Positions 48,498 to 58,313 are shown, numbered from the stretch's first letter. The stretch is 64,000 bases of DNA from Curtobacterium sp. MCJR17_020 (GCF_003234365.2 NZ_CP126260.1:3819235-3883234), one strand, 5' to 3'. The notes: generated by a model from the letters alone, not told the origin. Numbers and translations: made by a program.

Positions 48498-51400
48498 GTG
48501 GCCCGCTTCCGTATGCACATCCTCCGCACCACGCTCGCCGCAGCCGCGTCGACCCTCGTCGCGCTCGGCCTGGTCGTCGCGCCCGTCAGCGCCCCGCACG
48601 CCGATGCTGCGACGGTCTCGTCGGCCAAGACCCACCTCGCCGATCCGGCTGCTGCCGATGCGGGCAAGGCCACGATCTCGGTCGCCCCCGCGCACCGTGG
48701 GATCGTCCAGCGCGACCAGGACCTCACCCTCTCGGTGACCGTCACGAACGACACCGACACCGCACTGCCCGCCGGCACCGCGGAGTTCGACATCTTCCGC
48801 TCCGTGAGCACGCGGGACGTCCTCGCCGACTGGCTTGCCGACACCACCACGACCGGTTACCTCGGCGCCCCGATGGACTCCGTGGACATCCCGGAGGTCC
48901 CTGCGCACCGATCGGTCACCATCGACTCGGTCGAGATCGTCTCGGGCAACGTGGCACTCGGCGGGTACTCCTCGTTCGGTGCGCGACGCATCGCGGCGGA
49001 GTACACGGCCGGTGAGACCTTCGCCGTCGCCCGCTCCGCGATCACCTGGTACCCGGACTTCGAGCAGGTGCCGGTCAGCGTCTCCGTGGCGATGCCGGTG
49101 ACGGTCCCGAAGTCCACCGACGGCATCCTCAGCGCGGCCGTCCTGGCCGCCGCGACCTCGGTGGACGGCACCCTCACGCAGCAGCTCGACGCCGCCGAGG
49201 ACCACAACGTCGCCGTCGCGGTCGACCCCCGCATCATCGCCTCGATCCGGATCCTCGGCGAGAACGCGCCGTCCGCGGCGACCGCGTGGCTCCAGCGCCT
49301 CGAGTCCCTGCGGAACGAGACCTTCGCGCTGTCGTACGCCGACGCCGACGTCACCGGGCTGCGCCAGGCCGGGTCCGACGGCATCCTCGCTCCGATCTCG
49401 CTCGACCAGTCCGTGAAGACCGAGAACTTCCCCGGCGCCGAGACCCCCGCGCCGACCCCGACCGCGACCCCCGGCCAGACGACGACCCCGAGCAGCACCG
49501 CGTCCCCGAGCGACGACGCCACCACCGACGCCGGCTCCGACACGGGCGAGTCCACGGAGACGCTGCCCACGACCGAGCAGCTGCTGGACTTCCCCTACTC
49601 GATGGACTCCATCGCGTGGCCGGCGGACGGCACCGTGACCGCGGCCGACCTCACGGCACTGCAGCGGGCCGACAAGGACACCACGATCGTGTCGAGCGGG
49701 AACACCTCCGCCGGCGCGAACGCCACGGTCTCGGCATCCGAGAAGATCGGTGACGACCACGTCCTCGTGTCGGACCAGTCGATGTCGTCCCTGCTGCGTG
49801 ACGCCGCGACCGCACCGGACCGCCAGAGCTGGTCGTCGGCGATGTCCGAGCTCACGGCGACGCTCGCCACCTCGGCGCGCGACGGTGGCACGACCGGGCC
49901 GATCCTGCTCACCCTCGGTCGCGACTGGCCGTCGGACTCCACGCGCCTCAGCCAGACACTCGACGCACTCGAGAGCACCGCCTGGGTGGCACCGGCTGAC
50001 CTCTCCACCGCGTCGGACGCCACCGCGGGGTCACTCACGCTCAACAGTGCGTCCACCGGGGCCGACCGCATCGCGCAGCTGAAGCGCCTGGTACAGGGCG
50101 AACAGGGGCTCTCCGCGTTCGCCACCATCCTCGACAGCCCCAACGAACTGACGGCACCGGCACGCCTCCGACTCCTCGCCATCGCCTCGAACGCGTGGCG
50201 CGGGGACGACGACGGGCTCCAGGCCGCGGTCGACGCCCGCACCGCAGCCTGGGCGAAGCAGACCACCGAGGTCGGGATCGTCGACTCGAGCAGCCTGACC
50301 CTGCTCGGCGACCGCTCCTCGCTTCCGGTGTCCATCCGCAACAGCTCCGACTACCCGGTGACGGTGCACCTGGCCGTCCAGCCGTCGAACTCCGCCCTCC
50401 GGATCGTCCGCAACGACATCGTGGTCGAGATCCAGCCGGACTCCTCGACCCGAGCGACCGTCCCCGTGCAGTCCGTCGCGAACGGCAAGGTCGAGCTGAC
50501 CATGTCCCTGTCGAGCCCGACCGGCGTCGCCATCGCGCAGCCGGCCACCGTCGAGCTCAACGTCCAGGCGCAGTGGGAGACGGTCATCACCGCCGCCGCA
50601 GCGGTCGCCCTGATCGCGATCTTCGGCTTCGGCATCTTCCGCAGCATCCGGAAGCGCATCCGTCGTCGCAACGGCGAACTCGACGACGAGGACGACGACG
50701 ACCCCAACCGCCCGCTCGCCGTGCAGCCGGGTGCGCCCGGTGCGTCCGCCTCGCCCGCGGGATCGGTCGCCGGACCGGAAGGCCCGGATCACCGCGCCGA
50801 GGCACCCACCGCGTTCGCCGTGGCCGGCTCCGGAACGGCCGCTGTCGCGGCTCCTGGTGGCGACCGCCTGCAGGACGCGATCGCCCGTGCCGGGGCCGAA
50901 CCGGGCCTCCCGTCCGACGCCCGTACCAGCCGTGTCGCGGACGCCCGCGACCCTGAGGAGCCGACCATCAGCGCCACCCAGCCCCAGCCCGACGTCGACG
51001 CGGAACCGGTCGCGGAGCGCAGCCTGGGGCGTGCGAGTGCGATGCTCGCGGCGGGGACGATGGTGAGCCGCATCCTGGGCTTCGCGAAGACCTTCGTGCT
51101 CGCCTACGCCATCGGGCAGAACAAGAGCCCCTCGGCGAACGCGTTCGCGGTCGCGAACCAGCTGCCGAACAACATCTACGCGCTCATCGCGGGCGGCCTG
51201 CTGTCGGCCGTGCTCATCCCACAGATCGTCCGCGCCATGAAGAACGGCACGGACGGTGGGCAGGCGTACGTCAACAAGATCGTGACGCTCGGCGGTTCGG
51301 TCTTCATCGTCATCACGATCGTCGCGACGGCACTGGCACCGCTCCTGGTCCGCCTGTACACGACGTCCTCGGACACCCGGGGTCCTGCTGCGACCGACCT

Positions 51401-52628
51401 CGCAATCGCCTTCGCGTTCTGGTGCCTGCCGCAGATCCTCTTCTACGCGATGTACTCGCTGCTCGGTGAGGTCCTCAACGCCAAGCAGGTGTTCGGTCCG
51501 TTCACCTGGGCACCGCTGCTCAACAACGTCATCGCGATCGCCGGGCTCGTGGTGTTCATCGCCCTGTACGGCACGAGCGGCAGCGCCCTCGACGATTGGA
51601 CGCCGGCGAAGATCGCACTCCTCGCCGGCAGCGCCTCGTTCGGCGTGTTCGCCCAGGCGGCGTTCCTCCCGCTGTTCTGGCGGCGAGCAGGGCTGTCGTT
51701 CCGACCGGACTTCCGGTGGCGCGGCGTCGGCCTGAAGTCCACGGGTACTGCTGCCGGCTGGCTCTTCGCGATGATCCTGGTGACCCAGGTCGCCGGCATC
51801 GTGCAGTCAGCTGTCGCGTGGAAGGGTCAGGGTGACGGACCCGGCAACGCAGTGCTCGGCAATGCGTGGCTCATCTTCATGCTGCCGCACTCGATCATCA
51901 CGGTGTCCATCGCGACGGCGTACTTCACCCGGATGAGCCACGATGCTGCACGCGGCGACCTGGCATCGGTCCGACGGAACCTGTCGCTGTCCCTGCGCAT
52001 CGTCGGGCTCTTCACGGTCTTCGCGTCGGTGGCGTTGGTCGTCGTCGCGGTGCCGTTCGGCCGGCTGTACGAGGGCACGTTCGAGAGCGCCCTACAGGTC
52101 GGTGCCGTCCTGGTCGCCTACATGCCGGGCCTGGTGCTGTTCAGCATGTTGTTCATCATCCAGCGCGTGTTCTGGGCCATGCACGACCACCGGACGCCGT
52201 TCCTGATGCAGTGCATCCAGTCCGTCCTGTTCGTCATCGGTGCCCTCGCGGTGTCGACGTTCCCGACCTCCGTGATCGGCATCGGTGTGGCCGCGTGCAC
52301 GACCCTCGCCGGGACCGCGCAGACGATCGTCGCCCTCGTCCTGGTGCGCCGCAAGCTCGGCAGCATCGAGGGACCGGTCGTGACCCGCTCGCACGTGCAG
52401 TTCGTCATCGCGGCGCTGATCGCCGGCGTGGTCGGCCTGCTGGTCGCGAACTTCTTCGGGGCGTTCTCCGCAGCCGGGTTCGCGATGTCCGACCGCACCG
52501 GGGCGCTCATCACCATCGTCCTGACTGGCGCCGTCATGGTCCTCGTGTACTTCGGGGCGCTCGTCGTCGCGAAGAACGGCGAGATCAAGAACGCCGTCGG
52601 CATGGTGAAGAGCAAGCTCGGTCGCTGA
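48498..52628 (+). CDS. murJ: DUF6049-MurJ fusion protein
   Basis: 1376 residues in one uninterrupted frame. Residues 1-40 are a signal sequence. About 55-690 is an extracytoplasmic DUF6049-like region with a Thr/Pro-rich stretch near 315-350. A membrane helix lies at about 695-715. A cytoplasmic acidic and Pro/Ala-rich linker covers about 716-835. From about 840 the MurJ/MviN lipid II flippase follows (SAMLAAGTMVSRILGFAKTF; many helices). In most actinobacteria these are two adjacent genes. GTG 48498 is used; ATG 48513 is possible. Confidence 0.88.
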   Translation: MARFRMHILRTTLAAAASTLVALGLVVAPVSAPHADAATVSSAKTHLADPAAADAGKATISVAPAHRGIVQRDQDLTLSVTVTNDTDTALPAGTAEFDIFRSVSTRDVLADWLADTTTTGYLGAPMDSVDIPEVPAHRSVTIDSVEIVSGNVALGGYSSFGARRIAAEYTAGETFAVARSAITWYPDFEQVPVSVSVAMPVTVPKSTDGILSAAVLAAATSVDGTLTQQLDAAEDHNVAVAVDPRIIASIRILGENAPSAATAWLQRLESLRNETFALSYADADVTGLRQAGSDGILAPISLDQSVKTENFPGAETPAPTPTATPGQTTTPSSTASPSDDATTDAGSDTGESTETLPTTEQLLDFPYSMDSIAWPADGTVTAADLTALQRADKDTTIVSSGNTSAGANATVSASEKIGDDHVLVSDQSMSSLLRDAATAPDRQSWSSAMSELTATLATSARDGGTTGPILLTLGRDWPSDSTRLSQTLDALESTAWVAPADLSTASDATAGSLTLNSASTGADRIAQLKRLVQGEQGLSAFATILDSPNELTAPARLRLLAIASNAWRGDDDGLQAAVDARTAAWAKQTTEVGIVDSSSLTLLGDRSSLPVSIRNSSDYPVTVHLAVQPSNSALRIVRNDIVVEIQPDSSTRATVPVQSVANGKVELTMSLSSPTGVAIAQPATVELNVQAQWETVITAAAAVALIAIFGFGIFRSIRKRIRRRNGELDDEDDDDPNRPLAVQPGAPGASASPAGSVAGPEGPDHRAEAPTAFAVAGSGTAAVAAPGGDRLQDAIARAGAEPGLPSDARTSRVADARDPEEPTISATQPQPDVDAEPVAERSLGRASAMLAAGTMVSRILGFAKTFVLAYAIGQNKSPSANAFAVANQLPNNIYALIAGGLLSAVLIPQIVRAMKNGTDGGQAYVNKIVTLGGSVFIVITIVATALAPLLVRLYTTSSDTRGPAATDLAIAFAFWCLPQILFYAMYSLLGEVLNAKQVFGPFTWAPLLNNVIAIAGLVVFIALYGTSGSALDDWTPAKIALLAGSASFGVFAQAAFLPLFWRRAGLSFRPDFRWRGVGLKSTGTAAGWLFAMILVTQVAGIVQSAVAWKGQGDGPGNAVLGNAWLIFMLPHSIITVSIATAYFTRMSHDAARGDLASVRRNLSLSLRIVGLFTVFASVALVVVAVPFGRLYEGTFESALQVGAVLVAYMPGLVLFSMLFIIQRVFWAMHDHRTPFLMQCIQSVLFVIGALAVSTFPTSVIGIGVAACTTLAGTAQTIVALVLVRRKLGSIEGPVVTRSHVQFVIAALIAGVVGLLVANFFGAFSAAGFAMSDRTGALITIVLTGAVMVLVYFGALVVAKNGEIKNAVGMVKSKLGR

Positions 52629-52711
52629 CCGCACGCTTCCCGGACGTCGCGGAATGCCGCGCCGGTACGATGTGTTGACCCGGTCAGCACGCAACGGAAG
52701 GGCAGTCAGGC

Positions 52712-53698
52712 ATGCGCCAGCTCATCATCATCGGTTCCGGTCCGGCCGGGTTCACCGCCGGCATCTACGCCGCGCGCGCAGAGCTCAAGCCGCTCATCGT
52801 CGCGTCCAGCGTCGAGACGGGCGGGGAACTCACCAAGACGACCGAGGTCGAGAACTTCCCGGGCTTCCCCGAGGGGATCCAGGGCCCCGACCTCATGATC
52901 AAGATGCAGGAACAGGCCGAGAAGTTCGGCGCCGAGGTCCTGTACGACGACGCCGTCTCCGTCGACCTCACCGGCGACGTGAAGAAGGTCACCGTCGGCT
53001 CCGGCGAGACGTACGAAGCCCTCGCGGTCATCTACGCGACCGGTTCGGCCTACCGCCACCTCGGCATCGCCGACGAAGAGCGCCTCTCGGGCCACGGTGT
53101 CTCGTGGTGCGCGACCTGCGACGGCTTCTTCTTCCGCCAGAAGAACATCGCCGTGGTCGGCGGTGGCGACTCCGCGATGGAAGAAGCAACGTTCCTCACC
53201 CGTTTTGCCGACAAAGTCACCGTGATCCACCGCAAGGACACCCTCCGTGCGTCGAAGATCATGCAGGACCGTGCCCACAACGACCCGAAGATCGAGTTCG
53301 CGTGGAACAAGGAGGTCATCGGCATCCAGGGTGACTCCGCAGTGACCGGCGTGACCCTCAAGGACACCGTGGACGGCACCGAGAGCGAACTCGCCCTCGA
53401 CGGCCTGTTCATCGCGATCGGCAACGACCCCCGCGTGCACCTCGTGCACGGTCAGCTCGAGCTCGCTCCCGAGGGCACCATCGCCGTCGAGGGGCGCACG
53501 TCCAAGGCCGTCGGCGTTCCCGGGGTCTTCGTCGCCGGCGACGTGCTCGACCACACCTACCGCCAGGCCATCACGGCCGCCGGTTCCGGTGCCGTCGCCG
53601 CGCTCGACGCCGAGAAGTACCTCGCCGACCTCGAGGACACGCTGACCGACGCTGCTGCGGGCGAGACCCCGGTCGAACCGGTCACCATCTCCGCCTGA
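52712..53698 (+). CDS. trxB: Thioredoxin reductase
   Basis: 328 residues. LIIIGSGPAGFTAGIYAARA is the FAD motif (4-23), the redox-active CATC is at 133-136, the NADPH motif is GGGDSAMEEA, and GVFVAGDVLDHTYRQAITAA ends the FAD domain. It reduces thioredoxin, whose gene follows. This is the usual murJ-trxB-trxA origin-proximal order of actinobacteria. Confidence 0.96.
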   Translation: MRQLIIIGSGPAGFTAGIYAARAELKPLIVASSVETGGELTKTTEVENFPGFPEGIQGPDLMIKMQEQAEKFGAEVLYDDAVSVDLTGDVKKVTVGSGETYEALAVIYATGSAYRHLGIADEERLSGHGVSWCATCDGFFFRQKNIAVVGGGDSAMEEATFLTRFADKVTVIHRKDTLRASKIMQDRAHNDPKIEFAWNKEVIGIQGDSAVTGVTLKDTVDGTESELALDGLFIAIGNDPRVHLVHGQLELAPEGTIAVEGRTSKAVGVPGVFVAGDVLDHTYRQAITAAGSGAVAALDAEKYLADLEDTLTDAAAGETPVEPVTISA

Positions 53699-53705
53699 CC
53701 CGTAC

Positions 53706-53726
53706 GGCCCCGGAATGCCGGGGGCC
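53706..53726 (+). terminator. GC hairpin between trxB and trxA
   Basis: GGCCCCGG / CCGGGGGCC with a 4-base loop, 8 bases after the trxB stop. It is likely a partial terminator or mRNA-stability element, since trxA follows on the same strand. Confidence 0.45.
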
Positions 53727-53773
53727 CGTCCGCGGTTCCACACCCAGTACCGACTTCTCACGAAAGGACACCC

Positions 53774-54100
53774 ATGTCCAACGCAAAGGCTGTCACCGAC
53801 GCCACCTTCTCGGACGAGGTCCTCAAGTCCGACAAGACGATCCTCGTCGACTTCTGGGCCGAGTGGTGCGGCCCGTGTCGCGCCGTCTCGCCGATCCTCG
53901 ACCAGATCGCCGAAGAGCACGCCGGCAAGATCGAGATCGTGAAGCTCAACGTGGACGACAACCCCCAGGCGGCCATGAACTACCAGATCACCTCGATCCC
54001 GGCGATGAAGGTCTTCAAGGGCGGCGAGGTCGTCAAGACCGTCATCGGCGCCAAGCCGAAGCCCGCGCTCGAGGCCGACCTCGCCGAGTTCCTCGCGTAG
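53774..54100 (+). CDS. trxA: Thioredoxin
   Basis: 108 residues with the WCGPCR active site at 31-36 and ITSIPAMKVFKGGEVV containing the cis-Pro. It is the partner of trxB just upstream. AAAGGA precedes the start. Confidence 0.97.
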   Translation: MSNAKAVTDATFSDEVLKSDKTILVDFWAEWCGPCRAVSPILDQIAEEHAGKIEIVKLNVDDNPQAAMNYQITSIPAMKVFKGGEVVKTVIGAKPKPALEADLAEFLA

Positions 54101-54116
54101 GTCGCACCAGCACCAC

Positions 54117-54164
54117 CGAACGCCCCGTCCTCGTCCTGCTCAGCAGGCGCCGGCGGGGCGTTCG
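54117..54164 (+). terminator. Terminator after trxA
   Basis: 11-bp arms CGAACGCCCCG / CGGGGCGTTCG with a nested CTGCTCAGCAG hairpin in the loop, 17 bases past the trxA stop. Confidence 0.75.
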
Positions 54165-54261
54165 CATGCCACCCGTTGCGGATCGGCCCCCGCCGCGGAG
54201 CCCGGGTTTCCGGGGTCGATGTCGTAGTGTGGCGGGAATGTCTCACTGATCGGAGCACGGT

Positions 54262-55566
54262 ATGACGAACGGCAACAGCCTCGACCCCTGGTACGACTCC
54301 TACGCCCAGCGCACCGCCGGGCTGAGCGCCTCCGAGGTCCGAGCCCTGTTCGCCGTCGCCTCGCGCCCCGAGGTGGTCTCGCTGGCCGGCGGCATGCCGT
54401 TCGTCTCCGCGCTGCCGAGAGAGCTCGTCACGGGCTCCCTGGACCGCGTCATGAACGAGCACGCGGCCATGGCGCTGCAGTACGGCGGCGGACAGGGTCT
54501 GCGGTCCCTCCGTGAGCACATCGTGGACGTCATGAGCCTCGAGGGCATCCGTGCCAGTGCCGAGGACGTCGTCGTGACGACGGGCTCGCAGCACGCCCTC
54601 GACCTCGTCACGCGGCTGTTCATCGATCCGGGCGACGTCGTCCTCGCCGAGTCCCCGTCCTACGTCGGTGCGATCGGTGTGTTCCGGTCGTACCAGGCCG
54701 AGACCGTCCACGTGACGACCGACGAGCTCGGTCTGGTTCCCGAGGCGCTGCGTGAGGCGATCGCGAACCTCCGCACGCAGGGCAAGCGGATCAAGTTCCT
54801 CTACACGATCCCGAACTTCCACAACCCGGCCGGCGTCACCATGAGCCGGGAGCGCCGCATCGAGGTGCTCGACATCTGCCGGTCCAACAACATCCTGGTG
54901 CTCGAGGACAACCCCTACGGTCTGCTCTGGTTCGACGAGCCGGCACCACAGGCGATCCGCTCCATCGACGAAGAGGGCGTCGTGTACCTGGGGTCCTTCT
55001 CGAAGACCCTCGCACCCGGTTTCCGGGTCGGCTGGGCGCTCGCACCGCACGCCATCCGCGAGAAGCTCGTGCTCGCCAATGAGTCCGCCGTCCTCGCCCC
55101 GAACTCCTTCGGGCAGTACGTCGTGAACGCGTACCTGGACGCCGCGGACTGGAAGGGTCAGGTCGACACCTTCCGCGGCATCTACGCAGAGCGCCGTGAC
55201 GCCATGCTGTCCGCACTGGGGGAGTTCCTGCCGGATCTGTCCTGGACGAAGCCGAACGGCGGCTTCTTCGTCTGGCTGACGCTCCCCGAGTCCCTCGACT
55301 CGAAGGGCATGCTGCCGCGCGCCGTGAAGGAGCTCGTCGCCTACACGCCGGGGACGGCCTTCTACGCGGACGGTCGTGGCGGCGGGCACATCCGTCTGTC
55401 GTTCTGCTACCCCACTCCCGAGCAGATCCGCGTCGGCGTGAAGCGGCTCGCCAACGTCGTCAACGACGAACTCGAGCTGATCGAGACGTTCGGTCCGACG
55501 ACTCGGCCGAACACTGTCGTCCGCGAGACGTCCTCGGTCAGCGCTCCGCCGCCGAACATCTCCTGA
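54262..55566 (+). CDS. PLP-dependent aminotransferase (class I/II)
   Basis: 434 residues. GGQGLRSLREHI binds PLP phosphate, FLYTIPNFHNPAGVTM holds the Asn/Pro motif, VLEDNPYGLLWFDEP the Asp, and YLGSFSKTLAPGFRVGW the PLP Lys (FSK). This is the LysN/2-aminoadipate-transaminase-like branch, without the GntR domain of MocR proteins. It sits between trxA and a D-Ala-D-Ala-ligase-like gene as in other Microbacteriaceae. The amino-acid substrate is not defined. Confidence 0.88.
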   Translation: MTNGNSLDPWYDSYAQRTAGLSASEVRALFAVASRPEVVSLAGGMPFVSALPRELVTGSLDRVMNEHAAMALQYGGGQGLRSLREHIVDVMSLEGIRASAEDVVVTTGSQHALDLVTRLFIDPGDVVLAESPSYVGAIGVFRSYQAETVHVTTDELGLVPEALREAIANLRTQGKRIKFLYTIPNFHNPAGVTMSRERRIEVLDICRSNNILVLEDNPYGLLWFDEPAPQAIRSIDEEGVVYLGSFSKTLAPGFRVGWALAPHAIREKLVLANESAVLAPNSFGQYVVNAYLDAADWKGQVDTFRGIYAERRDAMLSALGEFLPDLSWTKPNGGFFVWLTLPESLDSKGMLPRAVKELVAYTPGTAFYADGRGGGHIRLSFCYPTPEQIRVGVKRLANVVNDELELIETFGPTTRPNTVVRETSSVSAPPPNIS

Positions 55567-55626
55567 TCAGCGCTTTTCTGCGGTGCGTGGCCCACCAGCA
55601 CCGTCGTTCCACACCGGAGGATCCCC

Positions 55627-56589
55627 ATGGCTGAGCTCACTCGTCGTCACGTCGTCGTCGTCGCCGGAGGGATCTCGCACGAACGTGACGTCTCCCTGCG
55701 CTCCGGTCGGCGGGTCGCCGACTCGCTGACCGGGTACGGGTGGCAGGTCGATCTCCGCGACGCCGACGCGCTGCTGCTGCCGGCTCTCGCCGAGTCCCGC
55801 CCGGATGTCGTGTGGCCGGCTCTTCACGGCGCCTCCGGTGAAGACGGGGCCCTGCGGGGCATCCTGGAGGCGGTGGACATCCCGTTCGTCGGCTCACGTT
55901 CCACGTCGGCCCGGTTGGCATGGGACAAGCCCACGGCGTCAGCGCTGGTCGCGCGGGCAGGCGTCCGCACCCCTCGATCCGTCACGCTGTCCCACGACGT
56001 GTTCCGCGAGCTCGGCGCCGTCGGGGTGCTCAAGGCCATCGCGGGGGAGCACCCGGTCCCGCTCGCCGTGAAGCCGGCACGCGGCGGCAGCGCGCAGGGC
56101 GTGACACTCGTCGATGACGTCAACGACCTGCCGCGTGCCATGGTCACGGCCTACACGTACTGCGACGACGTCGTGGTCGAGCAGCTCATCCGCGGTACCG
56201 AGGTCGCGGTCGGGATCATCGACACGGGTGACGGGCCGGTGGCGCTCTCCGCCGTCGAGATCGTCCCGCGAAACGGCATCTACGGCTTCGAGGCGCGGTA
56301 CAACGCCGGGGAGACGACGTTCTACACCCCCGCCCGACTGTCTGACGAGTTCGCGACCGCTGCAGCCGATGCCGCCGTCGCGGCGCACGCAGCCCTTGGC
56401 CTCCGCCATCTGTCCCGTGTGGACCTCATCATCGACGGCGCTGGTACGCCGTGGTTCCTCGAAGCCAACGTGCTCCCGGGTCTGACCGAGACCTCCCTGC
56501 TGCCGCAGGCACTCTCCGCATCCGGTTTCGATCTCGGGTGGACGTACGCAGAGCTCGCCGAACAGGCGATCCGCGACCACCACGCCTGA
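55627..56589 (+). CDS. D-alanine-D-alanine ligase family protein
   Basis: 320 residues, ATP-grasp fold. VVVVAGGISHERDVSLRSGR is the N-terminal signature, VVWPALHGASGEDGALRGIL the central one, PLAVKPARGGSAQGV the P-loop-like segment, and FLEANVLPGLTETSLLPQAL the C-terminal motif. A role in peptidoglycan precursor synthesis is likely, although a dedicated ddl may exist elsewhere. Two parS-like sites follow it. Confidence 0.85.
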   Translation: MAELTRRHVVVVAGGISHERDVSLRSGRRVADSLTGYGWQVDLRDADALLLPALAESRPDVVWPALHGASGEDGALRGILEAVDIPFVGSRSTSARLAWDKPTASALVARAGVRTPRSVTLSHDVFRELGAVGVLKAIAGEHPVPLAVKPARGGSAQGVTLVDDVNDLPRAMVTAYTYCDDVVVEQLIRGTEVAVGIIDTGDGPVALSAVEIVPRNGIYGFEARYNAGETTFYTPARLSDEFATAAADAAVAAHAALGLRHLSRVDLIIDGAGTPWFLEANVLPGLTETSLLPQALSASGFDLGWTYAELAEQAIRDHHA

Positions 56590-56603
56590 TCCGCGAGTTC
56601 GAC

Positions 56604-56617
56604 GTTCCACGTGGAAC
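56604..56617. other. parS-like site 1
   Basis: GTTCCACGTGGAAC, a perfect 14-bp palindrome one step from the consensus GTTTCACGTGAAAC. It lies about 3.7 kb from parA and is a likely ParB-binding centromere site. Confidence 0.75.
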
Positions 56618-56639
56618 ATCGGAGTGCGCGAGAGTCGAT

Positions 56640-56653
56640 GTTCCACGTGGAAC
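56640..56653. other. parS-like site 2
   Basis: GTTCCACGTGGAAC, identical to site 1 and 36 bp from it (start to start). Confidence 0.75.
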
Positions 56654-56740
56654 GTCGGCACTCGCGGTTCGCTGCTGAGAGCTGATCCGCTCTGAGCAGC
56701 ATCGGATGCGTCTGGTCATCTCCCGGGGCACGGTGGACGC

Positions 56741-57379
56741 ATGACCGATTCACCACCGCCCGCAGCCTTTACGATCGAGTACCGGCGTGCCCTCTTCGAC
56801 CATCGCGTGCTCGTACTCGACGGCGCCCTCGACGACGACAACGGCACCGTCCTCATGACGCAGTTGGTACAGCTCGCGACGGCGGACCCCTGGAGCGACA
56901 TCGCGCTCTGGATCCATTCGCCCGGAGGCTCGGTCCCGGCGATGCTCGCACTCCGGGACCTCATGCGGGTGATCCCCAACGACGTCAGCACGCTCGCATT
57001 CGGGATCGCCTGCAGCGCGGGCCAGTTCCTGCTGTCCTCCGGTACTCCCGGCAAGCGACGAGCACTGCCGCACAGCCGGATCCTCATGCACCAGGGGTCC
57101 GCAGGGATCGGGGGGAGTGCAGTGGACGTGGCGCTGCAGGCAGACCACCTCCGTGACACCCGCGACACCGTGCTCGGACTCATCGCAGCGGACACCGGTC
57201 AGACGGTCGACCGCATCTTCGAGGACTCGCTGCACGACCACTGGTACTCCGCGCAGGAGGCCCTCGACTACGGTTTCGTCGACGTGATCGTCGACGACTT
57301 CTCGGTGATCCGGCCTCAGCAGCCCCGCTCCACCGTGACCGGCTTCGGCGGCCCTGCGGTCGGGGAGGGAGACCGTTGA
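56741..57379 (+). CDS. ClpP-type serine protease subunit
   Basis: 212 residues. The catalytic Ser is kept in FGIACSAGQFLLSSG (S92) and the His in RILMHQ (H117). The overall fold matches ClpP with a 15-residue N-terminal extension. The gene overlaps the next ClpP-like gene by 4 bases (TTGA). The pair is probably an accessory ClpP set distinct from the housekeeping clpP1P2 next to clpX. Confidence 0.85.
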   Translation: MTDSPPPAAFTIEYRRALFDHRVLVLDGALDDDNGTVLMTQLVQLATADPWSDIALWIHSPGGSVPAMLALRDLMRVIPNDVSTLAFGIACSAGQFLLSSGTPGKRRALPHSRILMHQGSAGIGGSAVDVALQADHLRDTRDTVLGLIAADTGQTVDRIFEDSLHDHWYSAQEALDYGFVDVIVDDFSVIRPQQPRSTVTGFGGPAVGEGDR

Positions 57380-57963
57380 GCGCGTACACGATCCCGAACG
57401 TCATCGCGCGGGACGCTCGCGGCGACCGGGTCCTGGACGTCTACTCGCACCTGCTCACCGAGCGCATCATCTACATCGCTACCGCGATCGATGCTGGCGT
57501 CGCCAACGCCCTCATCGCGCAACTCCTCTTCCTCGAGTCGGACAACCCGGACTCGGACGTCCAGCTCTACGTCAACTGCGACGGCGGCGACCCGAGTGCC
57601 ATGCTCGCCGTCTACGACACCATGCGGTTCATCCGCCCCGCCGTCGCAACCACCTGTGTGGGGCAAGCGATCGGTGTCGGAGCCGTCCTGCTCGCCGCGG
57701 GCGCAGCAGGAAAGCGGTCGGCCCTGCCGCATGCTCGGGTCGTGCTCCACCAACCCGCGGCGCAGGGACAGGGGGCCATTCCCGAGCTCATCCTGCAGGC
57801 CGACGAGGTCGTCCGGATCCGGGCCGAGATCGAGCACCTGCTCACCGAGCACAGCGGCCAGAGTGTCGAGCGACTCCGGGCCGACACGGATCACGATCGC
57901 GTCTTCACCGCCCGTCAGGCCCAGCAGTACGGGCTCGTGGACCACGTGATCACTCGACGCTGA
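57376..57963 (+). CDS. ClpP-like subunit lacking the catalytic serine
   Basis: 195 residues from TTG 57376. The motif that is normally GQAASMGA reads GQAIGVGA: the nucleophile position is Gly100. His125 (VVLHQP) remains. It should be proteolytically inactive, comparable to ClpR subunits of cyanobacteria and chloroplasts. It is translationally coupled to the active ClpP upstream, so a mixed ring of active and inactive subunits is probable. Confidence 0.85.
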   Translation: MSAYTIPNVIARDARGDRVLDVYSHLLTERIIYIATAIDAGVANALIAQLLFLESDNPDSDVQLYVNCDGGDPSAMLAVYDTMRFIRPAVATTCVGQAIGVGAVLLAAGAAGKRSALPHARVVLHQPAAQGQGAIPELILQADEVVRIRAEIEHLLTEHSGQSVERLRADTDHDRVFTARQAQQYGLVDHVITRR

Positions 57964-57987
57964 CGGACGGCGCTGCCCGACGAAGCC

Positions 57988-58296
57988 TCAGGCTGCGAGG
58001 ACGAAACTGCTCCGCAATTGTTCGCCACCAGTACCTGCGGAACGTGCTCGCTCGCGGAGCTGTTCTGCTGCGGCTGCCGTCAGGTCCAGCAAGGAACTCT
58101 CGAGCGCGCCGGCCACTGCTGCCAGCATCTCGCTCGACGGCTCCTTCCGCCCGCGTTCCATCTCCGACAAGTACTGCGGTGACACCCCTGCGCGACGAGC
58201 GACGTCGTGCAGGGTGTCCCCGCGGTCGCGGCGACGAGCGCGGAGTTCTCGACCGACGACGTCACGCCAGAGCGGCTCGGGATTGCGAGATCTCAT
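57988..58296 (-). CDS. XRE-family regulator, ClgR-like
   Basis: 102 residues from ATG 58296. The HTH reads RRRDRGDTLHDVARRAGVSP and QYLSEMERGRKEPSSEML, close to ClgR/PspC-type activators that switch on clp genes in actinobacteria. It converges with the ClpP pair (24-base gap), which supports a clp-linked role. A parS-like site lies just upstream of its start. Confidence 0.78.
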   Translation of the reverse strand: MRSRNPEPLWRDVVGRELRARRRDRGDTLHDVARRAGVSPQYLSEMERGRKEPSSEMLAAVAGALESSLLDLTAAAAEQLRERARSAGTGGEQLRSSFVLAA

Positions 58297-58313
58297 GGTG
58301 CGAGCTTGGCAGT

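Noticed and set aside
46819..48738. 639-codon plus-strand frame
   Set aside because: Antisense to cca with shadow composition and no domain.
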